A stretch of 53,901 nt of DNA. Source: Micromonospora sp. C31 (lineage in GTDB: Bacteria > Actinomycetota > Actinomycetes > Mycobacteriales > Micromonosporaceae). The translations under genes were made by a program, and so were the position numbers. Location: contig NZ_JAGPXN010000029.1 in NCBI RefSeq assembly GCF_018070575.1, positions 1 to 53,901 of the forward strand, written 5' to 3'. The notes beneath the pieces are model-generated. The model did no database searches. It was not told where the DNA came from and saw nothing but the letters and a program-made list of their open reading frames with translations. The stretch's first letter is position 1. Each line of letters begins with the position of its first letter. This document shows positions 38,922 through 47,557 of the stretch, piece after piece.

Positions 38922-40823
38922 ATGCGACTCCTGCAACAGCGCTACCGGCTCGACGAACCGGTCGGGCAGGGTGGCATGGCGGTGGTCTGGCGCGGTTTCG
39001 ACCTGCGGTTGCAGCGTACGGTCGCCGTGAAGATGCTCTCCCCGGAGTTGCTGGACGACCCGGCGGCCCGTGGGCGGCTGCGTGGTGAGGCACTCGCCGC
39101 GGCGAGGCTCGACCATCCGCACGTCGCCGGCGTCTACGACTACGGCGAGCAGCGGCGCCGGGGCAGGGGACCGGCGCCCTTCCTCGTCATGGAGTTCGTC
39201 GACGGCGAGACCCTGGCCGCCTGCCTGGGCCGGTCGGGACGGATGCCCTGGCACGAGGTCGCCCGGGTGGGCGCCGCCGTGGCGGACGCCCTCGCCGCCG
39301 CGCATGCCGACGGACTCGTCCATCGCGACGTCAAGCCCGGCAACGTGATGCTCGGTTCCCGGGGGATCAAGGTCGTCGACTTCGGCATCGCCGCGGGCGT
39401 CGGCCAGGATCCCGCCGACGAGGGAGGGCTGATCTGGGGTACGCCGGCATACCTGGCTCCGGAGCAGGCGGCCGGTGCCACGGCGTCCCCAGCCGGTGAC
39501 GTCTTCGCCCTGGGTCTGGTGCTGGCCGAGTGCGTCACCGGACAGAGCCCCGCCGGGCTGCGGCACGACGGGGGTGGGGCCGAACTCTCGTCCGTCCCCG
39601 GACTGCCCGACGGGGTGGCCGATCTGTTGGGGCGTTGCCTGTCACCGGACGCGGATCACCGGCCGGAGGCCGCCGAGGTGGCAGTCGCCCTCCGGTGCAC
39701 CGCCGGCGTGCCGGTGGTGGTGCGGCCCGCGGGCCCCGTGTCCGACCTGCCGTCGGCCACCGGATCGACCCGTGCGCCCACCGATGGCCCGAGGGCTCCG
39801 GCCCGCACCGGAAGCACGCGACCGGGGACCGTCCGGGCGGCGGGCCCCACACGCCTGCGCAGGCTCCGCTCCCGGGCCGCGGTCGGCGTGCCGGCGGTCC
39901 TGCTCGCCGCGGTACTCGCCGGTCAGCTACCCGGCCTCACCACGCTGCACGACGCCGCGGACAGCGACACCGGCGGCGCCGAAGCACAGTCCGGCGGCTG
40001 CGCCGCCCGGTACACCGCCCACCGGATGCCGGACGGCGGGTTCCGTGCCGACCTGACCGTCACCAACATCGGAGGGCAGTGGCTGCGTGACTGGTCACTG
40101 GCGTTCGCCCTGCCGCCCGGCCACCGGCTCCTCACCACCGGTACGTCCTGGGACCAGGACCGCCGCCACGTGACCCTCGACCCGGCCAGTCCCTTGGCGC
40201 CCGGCGCGACCCTGGCGGCGGCGCTGCGGGGGACCGTCGAGGCCGAGCGGCTGAAGGCCCCGGTCGTGTTCTCCGTCAACGGACTTCCGTGTGACCGGGT
40301 GGTCAGTCAGATCGCGTCGCCCGTCGTCGGATCCGCCCCGCCACCCGCCTCCGCCCCGGCGGCACCGGGAAGCGGGCCGGCCGGCGAAGCTGCCGCCCCG
40401 CCGCCGTCCGGCGACGAGCCGGAGCCGCCCACGGCCCCGGCGGACAGCGATCCGCTCCCGCCGGGACCCGGCCCGGGCGGTGGCCCGCAGCCGCCCGCCA
40501 GCCCGCCGGCGACCGGGAACCCGCAGGCAACGGCCACCCCTCCAGCGCCCGTCGATCCCTCGCCGACCAGCGACCCGTCGCCGAGCACGGAACCCTCGCC
40601 GACCAGCGACCCGTCACCGAGCGGCGACCCGTCACCGAGCACCGACCCGTCACCGAGCGGCGAGCCCGCGCCGAGCAGCCCCCCGCCACCGCCGCCGCCC
40701 GGCGACGGGCCCACCTCCGGCCCTCGACCCAGCGCCACACCGACCACCGTCGGCCCGTCCGTCACCGGGTCGCCGACGGAGGTGGACGAATCCGCGACCG
40801 GAGCACCGCCGATCGCGGTGTGA
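38922..40823 (+). CDS. Membrane Ser/Thr protein kinase with extracellular CBM2-like domain
   Basis: 633 aa. Kinase domain ~8-275: glycine loop GQGGMAVVWRG, Lys37 (VAVKM), catalytic HRDVKPGNVML, DFGIA, GTPAYLAPEQ. A linker leads to one transmembrane helix (VGVPAVLLAAVLAGQLPGL, ~325). Outside is a domain of about 100 residues with the CBM2 pattern (CAARYTAHRMPDGGFRADLT, VTNIGGQWLRDWSLAFALPP, TTGTSWDQDRRHVTL, VNGLPC), then a Ser/Pro tail of 18-bp repeats. Two of the usual surface Trp positions remain; the first is replaced (RMPDGGF). It may sense cellulose-like polymers and signal inwards (inference). ATG 38922 with GGGGAG upstream; the frame further upstream is not kinase. Confidence 0.87.
   Translation: MRLLQQRYRLDEPVGQGGMAVVWRGFDLRLQRTVAVKMLSPELLDDPAARGRLRGEALAAARLDHPHVAGVYDYGEQRRRGRGPAPFLVMEFVDGETLAACLGRSGRMPWHEVARVGAAVADALAAAHADGLVHRDVKPGNVMLGSRGIKVVDFGIAAGVGQDPADEGGLIWGTPAYLAPEQAAGATASPAGDVFALGLVLAECVTGQSPAGLRHDGGGAELSSVPGLPDGVADLLGRCLSPDADHRPEAAEVAVALRCTAGVPVVVRPAGPVSDLPSATGSTRAPTDGPRAPARTGSTRPGTVRAAGPTRLRRLRSRAAVGVPAVLLAAVLAGQLPGLTTLHDAADSDTGGAEAQSGGCAARYTAHRMPDGGFRADLTVTNIGGQWLRDWSLAFALPPGHRLLTTGTSWDQDRRHVTLDPASPLAPGATLAAALRGTVEAERLKAPVVFSVNGLPCDRVVSQIASPVVGSAPPPASAPAAPGSGPAGEAAAPPPSGDEPEPPTAPADSDPLPPGPGPGGGPQPPASPPATGNPQATATPPAPVDPSPTSDPSPSTEPSPTSDPSPSGDPSPSTDPSPSGEPAPSSPPPPPPPGDGPTSGPRPSATPTTVGPSVTGSPTEVDESATGAPPIAV
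40554..40679 (+). repeat. Seven 18-bp repeats in the kinase tail
   Basis: Units like GACCCGTCACCGAGCGGC run from 40554 to 40679 (7 x 18 bp, imperfect) and encode DPSPSG/DPSPTS repeats in the extracellular tail. Confidence 0.9.
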
Positions 40824-41126
40824 CAGCCCCGCCAGGGTCGGCCGCCGTGACGGGTGGACGGAGTGTGGCGCCCGTCCGACCGTGCGGGGGGATCAGGCCC
40901 TCGCACCTGCGCGCCCGCCCACGGTCGGGGCCGTGGGTCGATCTGGCCCGCCGGCGTTCCTGCGGGTAGCGTGGCATCGCGCAGGGATTGTTGCATGCGT
41001 GCAGGTTTCGGTCGGTGAGGTCGAAGGCCAGGGCAGCCGGAAGGCGCACGCCCGCGCGGTCGGGACCGGAACTGTGGTGCTGCGCGTCCGGCCACCCCCT
41101 CCCGAGCAACAGATCGGACTCCGACC
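40824..41126. other. 303-bp intergenic region, kinase to phosphoesterase
   Basis: It holds a small hairpin (CCCACGG 40918-40924 with CCGTGGG 40931-40937), possibly the kinase terminator, and TTGCATGCGTGCA (40991-41003), a nearly palindromic motif sharing TTGCATG with the marR/channel operator. No gene is seen. Confidence 0.45.
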
Positions 41127-42731
41127 GTGACCCCACACCCCGGTGCCCGTCGGTCGCGCTACCGCGACGTGCTGCCCACCATACGAGGCATCAGGACCGG
41201 TGCGTCCCGACTCGTCCGCTCCCGGTGGGCCAGGCGGGTCATGACCGTGGCCGCGGTGGTGGCCGTCACCACCATCGGCGTCACGGTCGGTGTCCTGCTG
41301 GGTGGCCGGGGCGAGAGCGACGTCGGCCCGTTCCGGGTCGCGTTCCACGTGACCCTCGCCACGGACGGCGGCACCGAGGTGGCCGTGCCACCCCTGGGAT
41401 CACTCTTCCTCGACAGCCACGACGGTCCGGCCCAGCTGACCGCTCGCCTCGACTCGCTGGACCAACGACGGACCGAGGCGCTGATCAACGACCCCGCGTC
41501 TCTCGCCCACGCCGGGGAGAGCGCACCGCAGGACCTCCGTGACGCGCTGGTGCGCCTCGGGCTGCGTACGCTCGGGGTGGCGGTCCTGGCCTCGATGCTG
41601 CTCGCGGCCGTGACCTTCCGGTCCGTCCGCCGGGTCGCCTGGGCCGGCGGCCTGGCACTGCTCATGACCGGCAGCACCCTCGGCACCGCCGCCGCGACAC
41701 TGCGACCGCAGGCGCTGGCGGAGCCGCGCTACGAGGGACTACTGGCCAACGCCCCCGCGTTGATCGGTGACGCCCAGCGGATCGCCGACGACTACGGCCG
41801 CTACGCCGAGCAGCTGCAACGACTGGTGGGCAACGTCGGCAAGCTGTACGCCTCCGTGTCCAGCCTGCCGATCTACCAACCGTCCCCCGACACCACCCGG
41901 CTGTTGCACGTCTCGGACCTGCACCTCAACCCCGCCGCCTGGCCGGTGATCAGGACCGTCGTCGAGCAGTACGACATCGACGCGGTGATCGACACCGGCG
42001 ACATCACCGACTGGGGCAGCGAACCCGAGACGAACTACGTCTCCATGATCAGCCAGCTCGACGTGCCGTACGTCTACATCCGCGGCAACCACGACTCGCC
42101 CCGCACCGCCGCCGCGGTGGCCAGCCAGCGTAACGCGATCGTGCTCGACAACTCCGTCACGGTCGTCGCGGGGTTGCGGATCGCGGGTATCGCCGACCCC
42201 CGCTTCACCCCCGACAAACGGGACGACGCCTCCGGTCCCTGGGCAGAGTCGCCGACGACGGTCGAGGGCGCCGGAAGGCTCCTGGCCACCACCATCCGGG
42301 CCCTGGACGCACCCGTGGACATCGCACTGGTGCACGACCCGGCGTCCGCCGCCGCGCTCAACGGGGTCACGCCGGTCGTGCTCGCGGGGCACACGCACCG
42401 GCGCGAGGTGACGGTGCTGCCGAAGACCGGTGAGGTGACCACGCGACTGGCCGTGCAGGGATCCACCGGTGGGGCGGGTCTGCGGGGGCTCGAAGGCGAG
42501 GAGCCGACTCCGCTGGCCATGTCGGTGCTCTACTTCGGCCCGGACCGCCAGCTCAAGGCGTACGACGACATCCGGGTCGGTGGCACCGGCACCGCACAGG
42601 TCAGCCTCGACCGGAAGGTGATCGAGGCGCCTGCGATCAGTGCCACCGTGCCGTCCGGCGTGCCCAGCCCGGCGGCTGCGCCCAGCCCGTCCGCTGTGCC
42701 CAGCCCCACGGTCCGCCCCGGGGACCGGTAG
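41127..42731 (+). CDS. Membrane-anchored metallophosphoesterase
   Basis: 534 aa. Two membrane segments (VMTVAAVVAVTTIGVTVGVL, LRTLGVAVLASMLLAAVTF) bracket an extracytoplasmic stretch, a third hydrophobic run follows (GGLALLMTGSTLGTAAATL), and then a calcineurin-like domain with all motifs: HVSDLHLN, DTGDITDWG, YIRGNHDS, LVHDP and AGHTHR. It should hydrolyse phosphomonoesters or diesters with two metal ions; substrate unknown. The C-terminus has a short Ser/Pro/Ala tail. GTG 41127; no clear ribosome site. Confidence 0.85.
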   Translation: MTPHPGARRSRYRDVLPTIRGIRTGASRLVRSRWARRVMTVAAVVAVTTIGVTVGVLLGGRGESDVGPFRVAFHVTLATDGGTEVAVPPLGSLFLDSHDGPAQLTARLDSLDQRRTEALINDPASLAHAGESAPQDLRDALVRLGLRTLGVAVLASMLLAAVTFRSVRRVAWAGGLALLMTGSTLGTAAATLRPQALAEPRYEGLLANAPALIGDAQRIADDYGRYAEQLQRLVGNVGKLYASVSSLPIYQPSPDTTRLLHVSDLHLNPAAWPVIRTVVEQYDIDAVIDTGDITDWGSEPETNYVSMISQLDVPYVYIRGNHDSPRTAAAVASQRNAIVLDNSVTVVAGLRIAGIADPRFTPDKRDDASGPWAESPTTVEGAGRLLATTIRALDAPVDIALVHDPASAAALNGVTPVVLAGHTHRREVTVLPKTGEVTTRLAVQGSTGGAGLRGLEGEEPTPLAMSVLYFGPDRQLKAYDDIRVGGTGTAQVSLDRKVIEAPAISATVPSGVPSPAAAPSPSAVPSPTVRPGDR

Positions 42732-42828
42732 GTCGAGCCCCCGCCGGCCACCAGCTCGATCGCCTGTTCCGCAGCGACAGCCGGAGAGCAGGGCGGTGCA
42801 GCAGTCACCGCGGCTCGTGGCGGCCGCC

Positions 42829-42850
42829 GCGGCCGGGGGGATCCGGCCGC
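42829..42850. terminator. Hairpin between convergent genes
   Basis: GCGGCCGG (42829-42836) pairs with CCGGCCGC (42843-42850); pairing extends further with one mismatch. It lies between the phosphoesterase end (42731) and the pgi end (42867). Nothing else is seen in 42732-42866. Confidence 0.5.
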
Positions 42851-42866
42851 CGCGGCTCCCGGGGCG

Positions 42867-44501
42867 TCAGTCGCGTCCGCGCTGCCGACGGTAGCGGCGG
42901 ATCAGGGCGGCCGTGGACGAATCGGTGCCGCCGAGGTCCGGCTCGCCCTCGTGCAGCAGCGGCGCGAGCTGGTTGGCCATCACCTTGCCCAGCTCGACGC
43001 CCCACTGGTCGAACGGATTGATGCCCCAGATCGCGCCCTCGGTGAGCACGACGTGCTCGTAGAGGGCCACCAGCTGCCCGAACGTGGCCGGAGTCAGTCT
43101 GGGGGCGACGATCGAGGTGGTGGGGTGGTTGCCGGCCATCACCCGATGCGGCACCAGCTCCGGCGCGGTGCCCTCCGCCGCCACCTGTTTGGCGGTACGA
43201 CCGAACGCCAGCGCGGCGGTCTGGGCGAAGAAGTTCGACATGAACAGGTCGTGCATGTCGCCGATGTCGTGGTTCGGCTCGCTGAAGGCGATGAAGTCCG
43301 CGGGCACCAGCCGGGTGCCCTGGTGGATCAGCTGGTAGAAGGCGTGCTGGCCGTTGGTGCCGGGCTCGCCCCAGAAGATCTCCCCGGTGTCGTGCGCCAC
43401 CGGGGTGCCGTCGACCGTGACCGACTTGCCGTTGCTCTCCATGGTGAGCTGCTGCAGGTACGCGGGGAGGCGGTGCAGGTACTGCGCGTACGGCAGCACG
43501 GCGTGGGTCTGCGCGCCGAGGAAGTTGGTGTACCAGACGTTCAGCAGCCCCAGCAGCACCGGCACGTTGCGCTCCGGCGGCGCCGTACGGAAGTGCTCGT
43601 CCACGGCGTGGTAGCCGGCCAGCATCTCCCGGAAGCGCTCCGGTCCGATGGACAACATCACCGACAGGCCCACCGCCGAGGGCAGCGAGTACCGACCGCC
43701 CACCCAGTCCCAGAACCCGAACATGTTCTCCGGGTCGATGCCGAAGTCGCGGACCCGCTGCGCGTTGGTGCTGACGGCGACGAAGTGCCGGGCGACGGCG
43801 GCCTCGTCGGCACCGAGCCCGCCCAGCAGCCAGCGCCGCGCCTGGTGGGCGTTGGCCAGGGTCTCCTGCGTGGAGAAGGTCTTGGACACCACCACGAACA
43901 GAGTCGTCGCCGGGTCCAGGTCCGCGGTGGCCCCGTGGATGTCGGTGGGGTCGATGTTCGACACGAACCGGCAGGTCAGCCCGCCGTCGCGGTAGGCCTT
44001 CAGGGCCTCGTACGCCATCACCGGGCCGAGGTCGGAACCGCCGATGCCGATGTTGACCACGGTGCGGATCCGCTCACCGGTGTGCCCGCGCCACTGCCCC
44101 GCGCGCACTGTCCGCGCGAAGGCCGCCATCCGGTCCAGCACCTCGTGCACGTCTGCGACCACGTCCTGCCCGTCCACGATCAGCGAGGCGCCGCGGGGCA
44201 GTCGCAGCGCGGTGTGCAGCACGGCGCGGTCCTCCGTGGCGTTGAGGTGCGCTCCGGAGAACATCGCGGCGATCCGATCGGTCAGCCCGACGCGGCGGGC
44301 CAGCGCGGTGAGCAACCCGAGCGTGGTGTCGGTGACCAGGTTCTTGCTGTAGTCCACGTAGAAGTCGGCCATCTCGACGGCCAGCCGTTCGCCGCGGCGC
44401 GGGTCGGCGGCGAACAGGTCGCGCAGATGGAGCCCGCGGATCTCCTCGGCGTGCCTGTGCAGTGCCTGCCATTCGGCGGTGCTGGTGACGTCCGCAGCCA
44501 T
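42867..44501 (-). CDS. pgi: Glucose-6-phosphate isomerase
   Basis: 544 aa, full length. Interconverts glucose-6-P and fructose-6-P. Signatures: VNIGIGGSDLGPVMAYEALK, FVVVSKTFSTQETLANA, MFGFWDWVGGRYSLPSAVGL, the catalytic-Glu loop LTMESNGKS, and the C-terminal GINPFDQWGVELGK with the active-site Lys. The first ~15 residues are usual. It is divergent from zwf with 224 bp between, so both glucose-6-P branch enzymes could share control. Confidence 0.95.
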   Translation of the reverse strand: MAADVTSTAEWQALHRHAEEIRGLHLRDLFAADPRRGERLAVEMADFYVDYSKNLVTDTTLGLLTALARRVGLTDRIAAMFSGAHLNATEDRAVLHTALRLPRGASLIVDGQDVVADVHEVLDRMAAFARTVRAGQWRGHTGERIRTVVNIGIGGSDLGPVMAYEALKAYRDGGLTCRFVSNIDPTDIHGATADLDPATTLFVVVSKTFSTQETLANAHQARRWLLGGLGADEAAVARHFVAVSTNAQRVRDFGIDPENMFGFWDWVGGRYSLPSAVGLSVMLSIGPERFREMLAGYHAVDEHFRTAPPERNVPVLLGLLNVWYTNFLGAQTHAVLPYAQYLHRLPAYLQQLTMESNGKSVTVDGTPVAHDTGEIFWGEPGTNGQHAFYQLIHQGTRLVPADFIAFSEPNHDIGDMHDLFMSNFFAQTAALAFGRTAKQVAAEGTAPELVPHRVMAGNHPTTSIVAPRLTPATFGQLVALYEHVVLTEGAIWGINPFDQWGVELGKVMANQLAPLLHEGEPDLGGTDSSTAALIRRYRRQRGRD

Positions 44502-44533
44502 CGGGTCGATCGTCTCCTCTGAAGGATCGGCAT

Positions 44534-44560
44534 CCCGTCGGCGTCCGGACTGCCGACGGG
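44534..44560 (-). other. Hairpin in the pgi leader
   Basis: CCCGTCGGC (44534-44542) pairs with GCCGACGGG (44552-44560), 9-nt loop, 33 bp before the pgi ATG. It could be a leader structure or a transcription-factor site in the pgi/zwf divergent region. Nothing else is seen in 44502-44725. Confidence 0.35.
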
Positions 44561-44725
44561 GCAGGTGACCTCAGCCTGCCAGCACGAAGATCGACGTGCG
44601 AGTCGGACGCGGACACTCCCGGATGCTGAGCCCGTCCGGACCACAGCCCGCCCGCGGGGCCGGGGAATGGGACAGGTCCGCGCAACCGATGCGTACCCGC
44701 CCCGCCGGCAGGGCATGGTGGGTGC

Positions 44726-46180
44726 ATGACGACATCGACCCCGAGCGCCGCCAGTTCCGTGGCCGACCGTCGCGCCGACGGGGGCCGCGTACCCCAGACG
44801 CTGCTGTTGCTGGGTGCCAGCGGCGACCTGGCCGCGCGACTGCTGCTGCCCGGGCTGGGTCGGCTGGTGGGCGGCGGAGCCCAGCCCGGGCTGAGGCTGG
44901 TCGGCAGCGGCGCGGAGGACTGGGACGACGAGCGGTGGCGTCGCCGCGTGGCCGAGTCCTTCGCCATGGTGGGTGCGGACGGGCCGGCGGAGACCGAGGT
45001 GGTCCGCGCCGCCCGGTACGTGCCGGCGGACGTGACCCGCGAGGAGGACCTGCGGCGGCTGCTGGCCACCTGCCACGGCCAGTTGGTGATCTTCTTCGCC
45101 CTGCCGCCGACGGTCACCGCCCGGGCCGCCGCGGCGCTGACCCGCGTCGGCCTGCCGCCCGGCACCCGACTGATGCTGGAGAAGCCGTTCGGCACCGACG
45201 AGGTCTCGGCGCGGTCGCTCAACGACATCCTGGCCGGGCTCGTGCCGGAGGACCAGGTGCACCGCATCGACCACTTCCTCGGCAAGTCCACCGTGGTGAA
45301 CATCCTCGGGTTGCGCTTCGCCAACCGGATCTTCGAGCCGGTGCTCAACGCCGCGCACGTGGCGTGCGTGGACATCGTCTTCGACGAGACGCTGGGCCTC
45401 GAGGGTCGTGCCGGCTACTACGACGGCGCGGGCGCGCTGGTCGACATGGTGCAGAGCCACCTGTTGCAGATCCTCGCGCTCATGGCGATGGACGCGCCGC
45501 CCACCCTCGACGCGCGGGACCTGCGCGGGCGCAAGGCGCAGGTGCTGCGGGCCACGCGGGTGTGGGACGGCGACCCGGCGAGGTGGAGCCGGCGGGCCCG
45601 CTACACCGCCGGCGAGGTCGGCGGGCGACGGCTGCCCGCGTACGCCGACGAGCCGGGCATCGAGGCGACCCGGGGGACCGAGACGTTGGCGGAGGTGGTG
45701 CTGGGCGTGGACACGTGGCGGTGGGCGGGCGTGCCGTTCCGGCTGCGCTCGGGCAAGGCGCTGGCCGGCACCCGCAAGGAGGCCGTCGTCACCTTCAAAC
45801 AGCCGCCCCGGGTGCCCACCGGCCTCACCGGGCTCGAGCAGCCGGATCGGCTCCGGATCGGCTTCGGCCCGGACCGGCTGGGCCTCGACGTCAACATCAA
45901 CGGCCCCGGCAACCCGCTGGAGCTCGACCAGGTGCACCTGACGGCCGACTTCGGTCCCGGAGGCCTGCCGCCGTACGGGGAGGTGCTGCGCGGCGCCTTC
46001 GACGGCGACCCGACGCTCTCGGTGCGGGGCGACACCGCCGAGGAGTGCTGGCGCATCGTGGGGCCGGTGCTCGAAGCGTGGCGGGCGGGGGCGGTGCCGT
46101 TGCAGGAGTACCCGGCGGGCAGCCACGGACCGGGGGACTCCCTCCTGGCCTGCCCGCCCGGCGACGCGCGGTGGCGCTGA
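44726..46180 (+). CDS. zwf: Glucose-6-phosphate dehydrogenase
   Basis: 484 aa. Oxidises glucose-6-P to 6-phosphogluconolactone with NADP+, the entry to the pentose phosphate pathway. Seen: dinucleotide motif LLGASGDLAARLLLPGL, LMLEKPFGTD, the active site RIDHFLGKSTVVNIL (usual form RIDHYLGKE), and LRSGKALAGTRKEAVVTFKQ. ATG 44726 follows GGTGGG. No opcA, tal, tkt or pgl neighbours, so this may be a second copy. Confidence 0.93.
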   Translation: MTTSTPSAASSVADRRADGGRVPQTLLLLGASGDLAARLLLPGLGRLVGGGAQPGLRLVGSGAEDWDDERWRRRVAESFAMVGADGPAETEVVRAARYVPADVTREEDLRRLLATCHGQLVIFFALPPTVTARAAAALTRVGLPPGTRLMLEKPFGTDEVSARSLNDILAGLVPEDQVHRIDHFLGKSTVVNILGLRFANRIFEPVLNAAHVACVDIVFDETLGLEGRAGYYDGAGALVDMVQSHLLQILALMAMDAPPTLDARDLRGRKAQVLRATRVWDGDPARWSRRARYTAGEVGGRRLPAYADEPGIEATRGTETLAEVVLGVDTWRWAGVPFRLRSGKALAGTRKEAVVTFKQPPRVPTGLTGLEQPDRLRIGFGPDRLGLDVNINGPGNPLELDQVHLTADFGPGGLPPYGEVLRGAFDGDPTLSVRGDTAEECWRIVGPVLEAWRAGAVPLQEYPAGSHGPGDSLLACPPGDARWR

Positions 46181-46217
46181 GGACGCCCGCCCGCCACCGG
46201 GTGGCTGCGGCCTCCGC

Positions 46218-46252
46218 TTGACTCTGGCGGTGCCGTTCACGACCATCACGGC
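46218..46252 (+). promoter_or_regulatory. Promoter of the beta-helix lipoprotein gene, predicted leaderless
   Basis: TTGACT (46218-46223), 17-nt spacer, GACCAT (46241-46246), then 6 nt to GTG 46253. The spacing puts the transcript start at the start codon, as for the CHAT gene. Confidence 0.45.
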
Positions 46253-47461
46253 GTGCGTGTGAAGTCGCTTGTCGCCCTGCTCGTCCTGACCCTCGCCGGG
46301 GCGGGCCTGCCCGCCTGCGGGAAGTCCGCCCCGAACGGCGACACGACGCCGGCCCCGGCAGCCGCGTCGGCGCCGGCCGGCGGTGGTGAGGCGACCGGTT
46401 CCAGGCGTACCCCGGCGGCCCGTTCCGGCTTCGGCGGGCCCTCGGCGAGTGCGAGCCCGAGGCCCTCGACGAAGGCGGCCGGGACGCTGAGGGCCGGCAA
46501 CCCGGGAGGCGGCGCGCCCGTGCCGGCCGAGGCGCGGGCCGTCGACACGTCGAAGCCGACCCGGACGATCGGCGGCGGCACCGCTGCCAGCTGCACGTCG
46601 GCCGCGGTGGTGAAGGCGGTCGCGGCCGGCGGCGTCATCACCTTCGACTGCGGGCCGGAACCGGTGACGATCAAGATGACGGCCACCGCCAAGGTCCGCA
46701 ACGCCAACGGGCCGAGGGTGGTGCTGGACGGCGGCGGCAAGGTCACCCTCAGCGGCCAGGGACAGCGCCGGATCCTGTACATGAACACCTGCGACGGCGC
46801 GCAGGGCTGGACCACCTCCCACTGCCAGAACCAGGACCACCCGCAGCTCACCGTGCAGAACCTGACGTTCGCCGACGGCAACTCCACCGGCGAGCGGACC
46901 GAGGGTGGCGGCGGTGGGGCGGTCTTCGTGCGGGGCGGCCGGTTCAAGGTGGTCAACTCGCGCTTCGTCCGCAACCGCTGCGAGCGGACCGGCCCCGACC
47001 TGGGCGGCGCGGCGATCCGGGTGCTCAGCCAGTACGAGAACAGGCCGGTGTACGTCGTGGGCAGCACGTTCGACGGCGGCGTGTGCGCCAACGGCGGCGC
47101 ACTGAGCAGCATCGGTGTCTCCTGGGTGGTGCTGAACAGCGTCCTGCGCGACAACCGGGCGGTCGGCGCCGGGGCCAACCCGGCCAGGGCCGGCACGCCT
47201 GGCGGCGGCAGCGGCGGGGCGATCTACTGCGACGGCAACGAGTTCACCGTCCGGATCGCGGGCACGATCATCGAGGGCAACAAGGCGAACGAGGGCGGCG
47301 GGGCCGTCTTCTTCGTCAGCAACAACCGCACCGGCACGATGCGGATCGAGAACTCCGCCCTGCGCCGCAACCCGAGCGACGGCTTCGAGACGCGCGGCTA
47401 CCCCGGCATCTTCTTCCTCGGCGCCCGCAACCCCACGGTGACCAACTCCAAGCTCAGCTGA
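46253..47461 (+). CDS. Lipoprotein with right-handed parallel beta-helix
   Basis: 402 aa. Signal KSLVALLVLTLAGAGLPAC, lipobox LPAC (Cys ~22), then a Ser/Pro/Ala linker to ~100. The rest is a pectate-lyase-like beta-helix with stacked strands and Asn/Gly turns: VVLDGGGKVTLSGQGQRRIL, QLTVQNLTFADGNSTGERTE, GGAVFVRGGRFKVVNSRFVR, GGAIYCDGNEFTVRIAGTII and GTMRIENSALRRNPSDG. Catalytic residues of lyases are not identifiable, so binding or adhesion is as likely as catalysis. GTG 46253; no ribosome site but a promoter directly upstream. A second GTG at 46259 is possible. Confidence 0.8.
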   Translation: MRVKSLVALLVLTLAGAGLPACGKSAPNGDTTPAPAAASAPAGGGEATGSRRTPAARSGFGGPSASASPRPSTKAAGTLRAGNPGGGAPVPAEARAVDTSKPTRTIGGGTAASCTSAAVVKAVAAGGVITFDCGPEPVTIKMTATAKVRNANGPRVVLDGGGKVTLSGQGQRRILYMNTCDGAQGWTTSHCQNQDHPQLTVQNLTFADGNSTGERTEGGGGGAVFVRGGRFKVVNSRFVRNRCERTGPDLGGAAIRVLSQYENRPVYVVGSTFDGGVCANGGALSSIGVSWVVLNSVLRDNRAVGAGANPARAGTPGGGSGGAIYCDGNEFTVRIAGTIIEGNKANEGGGAVFFVSNNRTGTMRIENSALRRNPSDGFETRGYPGIFFLGARNPTVTNSKLS

Positions 47462-47497
47462 CCGCCAGTGTGGCGGGGTCGCTCCAGCAGTTGGCGA

Positions 47498-47521
47498 GTT
47501 GCCCCGATGCCCATCGGCAAC
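47498..47521. terminator. Bidirectional hairpin
   Basis: GTTGCC-CCGATG pairs with CATCGG-CAAC (two-base bulge) between convergent genes ending at 47461 and 47558. Confidence 0.55.
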
Positions 47522-47557
47522 GTGCACGGTGCCGGCCGGGTGTTCCGCTGGTGCGGC

